A DNA stretch of 35,016 nt, taken from the IMG/VR virus record IMGVR_UViG_3300025133_000352, positions 1-35,016 of that record. The stretch is one strand, 5' to 3'. The position numbers and the translations under genes are program-made. This document shows positions 30,589-35,016 of this stretch, in pieces. The stretch is from a virus. The notes below the pieces were generated by a model, which saw only the letters and a program-made list of their open reading frames with translations, was not told where the DNA came from and made no database searches. Position 1 is the first letter of the stretch. Every line of letters starts with the position of its first letter.

Positions 30589-33500
30589 CTACATATCAAT
30601 ATGGGCATAGCCATTGTATTTATCTATTATTATCTGCGAATCAACGCAATCTTTTAAAGCATCTAAGTGAGATATTAATACCACAGTTTTGAAGTAATTT
30701 TTAACCATATCTAATATTCTCACAAAACCTTCCATGTTCTCTTCGTCCAGAGCGGTGCCGGGTTCATCCAGAATAAACACATCAGGTTTTGGCAAGCTTG
30801 ATACCGACAGAAACGCTAGTCGAATTGCCATTGATGCGATAGTCTTCTCGGCGCCCGAGCCCAACTCCAGTGGTCTCGGTGAGTGCTTCGGGTGTTTTAT
30901 ATAGATATTCAGTTTATTGCTATCGTTTTCTATAAAAACCTCAAATTCAACAATATTAGTTAAAATCTTGGCTATCTCAGTGTTAATCAAAGGCAGACTC
31001 TTCTTGATGATATCGTAAGAAATACCATTAGGGTGACAACAAGTCCCAAGCAAATGATAAGCAGAGTACTCAACACTCAAGTCGTCCATTGTCTGCTTTT
31101 GTTCCTTTAGGGTTTCAAGCCGATGCTCCAAAGAACCGTTCTGCTTATAAAGCATCATCACCTGTTCTTGACATTCAACATGTTCTTTTTCTTTTTCACC
31201 TCTTTGTTCCACCAACGTATTACGAGTTACAATAAGGGCTTCAAGATTTTCTATTGCCTCTTTGTTATTTTCGTAATCCAAAATCTTAGATCTTAAATTA
31301 TCTGCCTCCATGTCGTTCTTTACCAGTTCCATATCGTTCTTCTCTAGTCGGATTTGATCGGAAGTCAAGGACGAGGCTATAGAATTCTTTCTATCAACCA
31401 CTTGTTGATATCTTTCTAGATGTTTCGTCACCGTGTTCGGATCCAAATCGTCAATAGAGTTTCGAAGAAATACGGTCTGATTTGCGTATTCGATCGCTCG
31501 CTTTTCGCAGATTTGAATCAAATCACTAGCTTCATATGCATCTCTGATAAACTTACAGTGAGAAAACTCTGATCCACAAGGCACTTCATCGAGTCTGGTC
31601 TTCTTCTTTCTATTTCTCTCTAACTCTTCTGTTTGGCGCTGAATCTTCGAAGCGATTTCTTCTAGTTCTTTTGTCTTATCTTTTATTAAGACGTCTTTAG
31701 ACAAAACCTCCTCTAGATCAAATGTATCTAAAAATGCGACAATTTTCTCGTAAAAGGCATTTCGCTCAGTAATGGATTCCTGAAGGCGGGCACTTTCCTC
31801 TCTTATCTCTATTGACCTCTTAGTCGAATTAGACAAATCCCTCTTAACTGATGTGATATTTATTATTTCAGCCGGAACTGATTCTATGTCTGACTGTATT
31901 TCTTGTATTTGTTCGTTGAGTTCGCCTATCTCTTGCGACAACCTCACACAACCTTCTTTGTTCCTATCTGTTAAAATCAGACTCTTTTCGATATCAAGTT
32001 CCGTGTCTGCTATTTCTTGTTTATAGTCGCGACCTTCGAGCTTCTTGAGGGCCCCTTTTGTCTCTTGGGAATCCTCTTTAACCATCTTAAACTTACGATC
32101 AAAAACTTCGAGATCCAGAAACTTTGCTAAAATCTCCTTCCTCTTTGTTGACCCCTCGTTAATGAAGGACAAAGAACCCAATTGGCTAGACATTGACGTC
32201 ATCAAGAAATCATCTATGGATCCAAAAACTCTTCTTATATTTTTATCGGTATCTTGTCTAGATAACCCGTTCATGCTGATTTTATTACCCAACATGTCTT
32301 GCTGATAGAAGTTAACGTCTGTCTTTGCTTCTTCGGTTTCTTCACCCTTGAGTCTCTTAATATATTTTTCAGAATTTCTCTCTACTACATATTCTTTATC
32401 GTTCACGCAGATAGAAACTCTACCAACAGCTTCGTCTTTATTTTGATTGATTATATTCAAGTTTCTTCGAACAGGCTTTGAAGTAGAGTTGTATATAGTG
32501 TACAATAAGCTGTCCACTATCGAGGATTTTCCAGAAAAATTCTTACCAAATATTCCGACTATTCCATTCAACTTTTCGAAATTAATCTTGTTTCCCTCTC
32601 CATAGTTAAAGAGGTTGCTCCATTCGAGACCACGAAGAGACCAGTTAACGTTTCTAGATACTTCCTCATTTTGTTCTACTACGGAGTTGTATTTCTGATT
32701 CAATTGGAGTACCTTTTTCATCACTCCCTCTTCCATTTGGAAGTCCTTTAGGTATTCCTTGATTAAATTCTCTTGGACCTTGATGTCTCTCAGGTCCTCT
32801 TGGCCTAGGTTGTTTGTGATATTTTCAACCGATATGTTCTCTCCCGCGGCCCTATTCAGAAATGTGATCGCCTCTGGCTTAAACCTGTGTTTTGCAATCT
32901 GCACTGCCCTTCTTACTTTGTCTAGGGAAATATTTGTTGACGAAACTAACCTCAGTCGTGCTCCCTCTGGAACTGTTAGTTTATTAGGCATTCTGCCCTT
33001 AGGGGTTAGATTAATCGTAATAAAGGGTTTAGGGTTAACAAAGGAAATATGCTCAACTGTGAAGTCATCCTTGTCCTCAATGTCCCAAAGCAAATAACCT
33101 TTATCTAGAGATTCTCCAAAATTCTGCTGAACAGTGGATCCACAATACCTGATTCGACCAGCATCATCGAGGGTTTGTGCCTTGTGGATATCTCCAAGCA
33201 TCGCAAAATCGAATTCATCAAATATGTCAATATTGTGATCGACAGACTCCATTATCCATCCGATATCAGTTGAACAACTAAGCACGGATCCATGATATAG
33301 TGCAATGTTAACCTTGCTTGGGTCCGATGGAGAAGTCCAATTATCCTCATCAAACACAGAAAGAACGTTCAAGGTATGGGATTCGTCGATCTGTACCTCG
33401 CCGGCATCTTTTAACAGGTGCAACTGAGGGTGGCTCATTGCGTCTACTATTGGAGTTATCGCATCCTGACGACTACTATTTTTGAGATTGCCGTCGTGAT

Positions 33501-33735
33501 TGCCCAAAATAATATATGTCGGCGCAATGTCTGCAAGATTTCTGAAAAAATCTGTGCACAATTCCACAAACTCAGGTGAAATTTGAGTCTTAGTATGTGC
33601 GATGTCACCACAGTGAACAATATAATCGACATTACTGTCTTTAAGAGATTTGTATAGTTGTTTAAACACTTCCCTATACTCGAAGTGATATTTTAAGTTA
33701 CGAATATGTGTATCCGCAATGTGCGCAAAACGCAT
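30589..33735 (-). CDS. SbcD-SbcC (gp47-gp46) fusion nuclease-ATPase, 1048 aa
   Basis: A single polypeptide joins a Mre11/SbcD-type nuclease (residues 1-~340) to a Rad50/SbcC-type SMC ATPase (~365-1048). Nuclease motifs are ADTH (Asp8, His10), CGDIAH (Asp44), GNHD (Asn79, His80), YHGS (His148) and GDIHK (His184). ATPase motifs are Walker A GKNFSGKSS (397-405), signature LGSGAEKT (958-965), Walker B FILDE (987-991), D-loop ALDEEN and H-loop His1023. Coiled-coil arms lie between. The hook region is VPCGSEFSHCKF, with Cys720 and Cys727 spaced by six residues instead of the usual C-x-x-C. In T4 the two parts are separate genes 47 and 46 (339 and 560 aa) that resect ends for recombination-dependent replication. 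GGAGG precedes the ATG. Confidence 0.95.
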   Translation of the reverse strand: MRFAHIADTHIRNLKYHFEYREVFKQLYKSLKDSNVDYIVHCGDIAHTKTQISPEFVELCTDFFRNLADIAPTYIILGNHDGNLKNSSRQDAITPIVDAMSHPQLHLLKDAGEVQIDESHTLNVLSVFDEDNWTSPSDPSKVNIALYHGSVLSCSTDIGWIMESVDHNIDIFDEFDFAMLGDIHKAQTLDDAGRIRYCGSTVQQNFGESLDKGYLLWDIEDKDDFTVEHISFVNPKPFITINLTPKGRMPNKLTVPEGARLRLVSSTNISLDKVRRAVQIAKHRFKPEAITFLNRAAGENISVENITNNLGQEDLRDIKVQENLIKEYLKDFQMEEGVMKKVLQLNQKYNSVVEQNEEVSRNVNWSLRGLEWSNLFNYGEGNKINFEKLNGIVGIFGKNFSGKSSIVDSLLYTIYNSTSKPVRRNLNIINQNKDEAVGRVSICVNDKEYVVERNSEKYIKRLKGEETEEAKTDVNFYQQDMLGNKISMNGLSRQDTDKNIRRVFGSIDDFLMTSMSSQLGSLSFINEGSTKRKEILAKFLDLEVFDRKFKMVKEDSQETKGALKKLEGRDYKQEIADTELDIEKSLILTDRNKEGCVRLSQEIGELNEQIQEIQSDIESVPAEIINITSVKRDLSNSTKRSIEIREESARLQESITERNAFYEKIVAFLDTFDLEEVLSKDVLIKDKTKELEEIASKIQRQTEELERNRKKKTRLDEVPCGSEFSHCKFIRDAYEASDLIQICEKRAIEYANQTVFLRNSIDDLDPNTVTKHLERYQQVVDRKNSIASSLTSDQIRLEKNDMELVKNDMEADNLRSKILDYENNKEAIENLEALIVTRNTLVEQRGEKEKEHVECQEQVMMLYKQNGSLEHRLETLKEQKQTMDDLSVEYSAYHLLGTCCHPNGISYDIIKKSLPLINTEIAKILTNIVEFEVFIENDSNKLNIYIKHPKHSPRPLELGSGAEKTIASMAIRLAFLSVSSLPKPDVFILDEPGTALDEENMEGFVRILDMVKNYFKTVVLISHLDALKDCVDSQIIIDKYNGYAHIDM

Positions 33736-33759
33736 GTAGCCTCCACTTGTCTTGTAATA

Positions 33760-33788
33760 AGTTTACATCAAACTTAAAGAAAAGTCAA
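33760..33788 (-). promoter_or_regulatory. Sigma-70-like promoter candidate before the SbcDC gene
   Basis: On the minus strand TTGACT (5 of 6 to the -35 consensus) and TAAACT (4 of 6 to the -10) are exactly 17 bases apart. The -10 box is 24 bases before the ATG of the fusion gene. Early or middle expression of a recombination gene by host polymerase would make sense. Confidence 0.4.
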
Positions 33789-33982
33789 GTGTTTTTAATT
33801 CGATTAGCAATTTTTTCAAAAATTTCTACATTCTCTCGGACGAGAGTTGGATTAGCCTGTGACAGGACTTCGAGAGCTTCAAGAACCTGCTCGGCAGTTG
33901 GGCCAGACTGAGCTTCCAGTTCTGCTATTCTGGAAATTTCTTCCTTGATAATCTGTGTTAATCTGCTTTTTTTAATTTGCAT
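33785..33982 (-). CDS. Small helical protein, 65 aa
   Basis: The sequence opens MQIKKSRLTQIIKEEISRIA and continues with a second helix pair (TAEQVLEALEVLSQANP, ENVEIFEKIANRIKNT). The K-x-x-L-x-x-IIKEE opening recurs in many small or structural proteins of aquatic T4-like phages and may be a docking helix. That comment comes from memory of such sequences. AGGAG precedes the ATG. It lies 13 bases after the primase gene. Function unknown. Confidence 0.65.
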   Translation of the reverse strand: MQIKKSRLTQIIKEEISRIAELEAQSGPTAEQVLEALEVLSQANPTLVRENVEIFEKIANRIKNT

Positions 33983-33995
33983 TATTAAATTCTCC

Positions 33996-34931
33996 TTACA
34001 GTCCTATGGACTCGTACAGTAAATAGTATTCGTCTTCAATAAAAGACGCTTCCCTTTTAAACTTCTCAAACTCGACTTTACTCATAGATCCCACGTCTTC
34101 ATATCCTCGGACATCGATCATATACACTGATAGGCCATATTGCAAGAACTTCTTAGCTATCTTAAGTGCTTTTTGCTTGGCGTCGGGATCTAGCGCTAGG
34201 TATATTTCTTTCTTGTTATCCACGATGCTCTTGAAAATAAATGAAGTTTCACGAAGGGTCGAACCCAATAAAGGAATGGCATTGCTGGCCTTGATCGCAT
34301 CAAAAGCGCCTTCGACTAAAACAACATCTTCATCCCAGTCTATATTTAACTCATTGAAAACAACGTCCTTATTGCATTTTGGATTCATATATTTTGGCCA
34401 TTGGTCTCCGTACGATCTTGCAATATAATAAGTTAATTCACCAGATGAATCAAAAGACGGTATTATTATTCTATCTGCATGAACCCCCTCACTACAATAC
34501 CCTATCCTCCACTTATATACGTCATCAAGGCCCAAACCCCTAGACTTCAAGTAATTTATTGGTGCGATATCTAGGTCGCCGTTATCTTTACCTAGAAACC
34601 TAAATCCCTTAGGAAGCTCCAAAGAGATCTTCTTTTGTTCAGCTCCTCTCTTATCTGTAGAGAACAAATCATCAAAAGCTGTTATCTCAACCTTCCCCGT
34701 GAGTTCCCTCCACTTGTTTGCGGAACCGGATTCTCCATAGTATCTCAACAAAGAGGAGACATCTTTACCGGAATACTCACAAATCCAACATTTAAAGACA
34801 TTTTTATCCACATTGATGGATAGCTTCTTTTTAGGATGTTTGCACTTTGGACAAGAAAACAAAAGCTCAGAAGTCGATTTGTAAAAGGAACCCAGAGAAT
34901 CTCTAAGGATCTTTATTTTTTTTGATTGCAT
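33996..34931 (-). CDS. DnaG-type DNA primase, gp61-like, 311 aa
   Basis: Primase that makes RNA primers for lagging-strand synthesis. An N-terminal zinc finger is formed by SCPKCKHPKKK and FKCWICEYSG (Cys27, Cys30, Cys48, Cys51 from this start). The TOPRIM catalytic core has VVLVEGAFDAIKA (Glu207) and YLALDPDAKQ (Asp248, Asp250). A basic middle region with IIIPSFDSSGELTYYIAR precedes the core, as in bacterial primases. The length is near T4 gp61 (342 aa). The ATG start at 34931 is chosen, overlapping the upstream gene by 19 bases. A TTG ten codons earlier (34961) is possible, but neither has a good ribosome-binding site. Confidence 0.9.
   Translation of the reverse strand: MQSKKIKILRDSLGSFYKSTSELLFSCPKCKHPKKKLSINVDKNVFKCWICEYSGKDVSSLLRYYGESGSANKWRELTGKVEITAFDDLFSTDKRGAEQKKISLELPKGFRFLGKDNGDLDIAPINYLKSRGLGLDDVYKWRIGYCSEGVHADRIIIPSFDSSGELTYYIARSYGDQWPKYMNPKCNKDVVFNELNIDWDEDVVLVEGAFDAIKASNAIPLLGSTLRETSFIFKSIVDNKKEIYLALDPDAKQKALKIAKKFLQYGLSVYMIDVRGYEDVGSMSKVEFEKFKREASFIEDEYYLLYESIGL
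34020..34027 (-). promoter_or_regulatory. ACTATTTA motif inside the 3' end of the primase gene
   Basis: A seventh copy (TACTATTTACT) lies 25 bases before the end of the primase gene and 37 bases before the start of the 65-aa gene. It codes for Tyr-Tyr-Leu-Leu, so it could be fortuitous. Confidence 0.25.
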
Positions 34932-35016
34932 AAGGTCAGGCCCGCTTTGGCAATCACCCAACTATCTGACCGGTCGTATGCACCGGGTTTCGGATTGCCA
35001 TTCTTTGTATATTGTA
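34913..35016 (-). CDS. 3' end of an upstream gene, possibly a RuvC-like nuclease (partial)
   Basis: An open frame runs in from the window edge and encodes QYTKNGNPKPGAYDRSDSWV, then IAKAGLTLCNQKK and stop. The Y-D-x-x-D-(S/A)-(W/F/Y)-x-(I/L)-A-x-A pattern resembles the last catalytic helix of RuvC-type or other RNase H-fold phage nucleases, which usually end soon after it. Only 34 codons are visible, so the family is a guess. It overlaps the primase start by 19 bases. Of the three frames in this segment it is the longest open one and the most protein-like. Confidence 0.5.
   Translation of the reverse strand, partial: QYTKNGNPKPGAYDRSDSWVIAKAGLTLCNQKK

Noticed and set aside
34932-34961. TTG start extending the primase by ten residues
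   Set aside because: The added residues (GDCQSGPDL) precede the conserved region, the codon is rare as a start, and no ribosome-binding site supports it over the ATG at 34931.

Overview
The window is part of the genome of a tailed, contractile-tail phage (myovirus) that is a distant relative of T4. Every credible gene lies on the minus strand, so the transcription order runs from high to low coordinates. The T4-type hallmarks are a gp17-like large terminase, gp20-like portal, gp21-like prohead protease, gp22-like scaffold, gp23-like major capsid protein, gp13/14/15-like neck and tail-completion genes, gp18-like sheaths, and a gp46/47-like recombination nuclease. The fibre proteins, the S74 chaperone and the bS21 homologue are of the kind seen in aquatic T4-superfamily phages, so a marine or freshwater bacterial host is a fair guess. 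The sequence does not identify the host. I see no tRNA, integrase, transposase or CRISPR array.

Layout in transcription order. (1) 35016-30589, replication/recombination: the 3' end of a possible RuvC-like nuclease gene, a DnaG-type primase, a 65-aa protein, and a single-polypeptide SbcD-SbcC (gp47-gp46) fusion. (2) 30580-29555, a cluster of three small overlapping membrane or coiled-coil genes that may be lysis-related. (3) 29542-22125, packaging and prohead: zinc-ribbon protein, pre-terminase protein, terminase, portal, three conserved unknowns, protease, and a 142-aa protein. (4) 22111-21887, a ribosomal protein bS21 homologue. (5) 21848-16034, a fibre/adhesin cassette with an S74 chaperone, repeat-bearing fibres and a paralogous pair. 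(6) 15995-11602, scaffold, capsid protein, a probable decoration-type protein and a Lys/Thr-rich histone-like protein. (7) 11524-8535, neck and tail completion. (8) 8432-7600, two small genes separated by a structured RNA. (9) 7477-1, a 900-aa fibre followed by two tandem tail-sheath genes, the second cut by the window edge.

Regulation. Three strong intrinsic terminators follow the 900-aa fibre, the 139-aa protein and the capsid gene. The octamer ACTATTTA (minus strand) occurs in six intergenic regions just upstream of structural genes, three times directly after one of these terminators. I propose it as part of a phage-specific late promoter. Upstream of the neck gene it sits inside a hairpin that could hide the ribosome-binding site on read-through transcripts. 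The longest stretch without a gene is about 206 bases, so no gap exceeds 300 bases.

Functions are inferred from family motifs and gene order read by eye. No database search was run.
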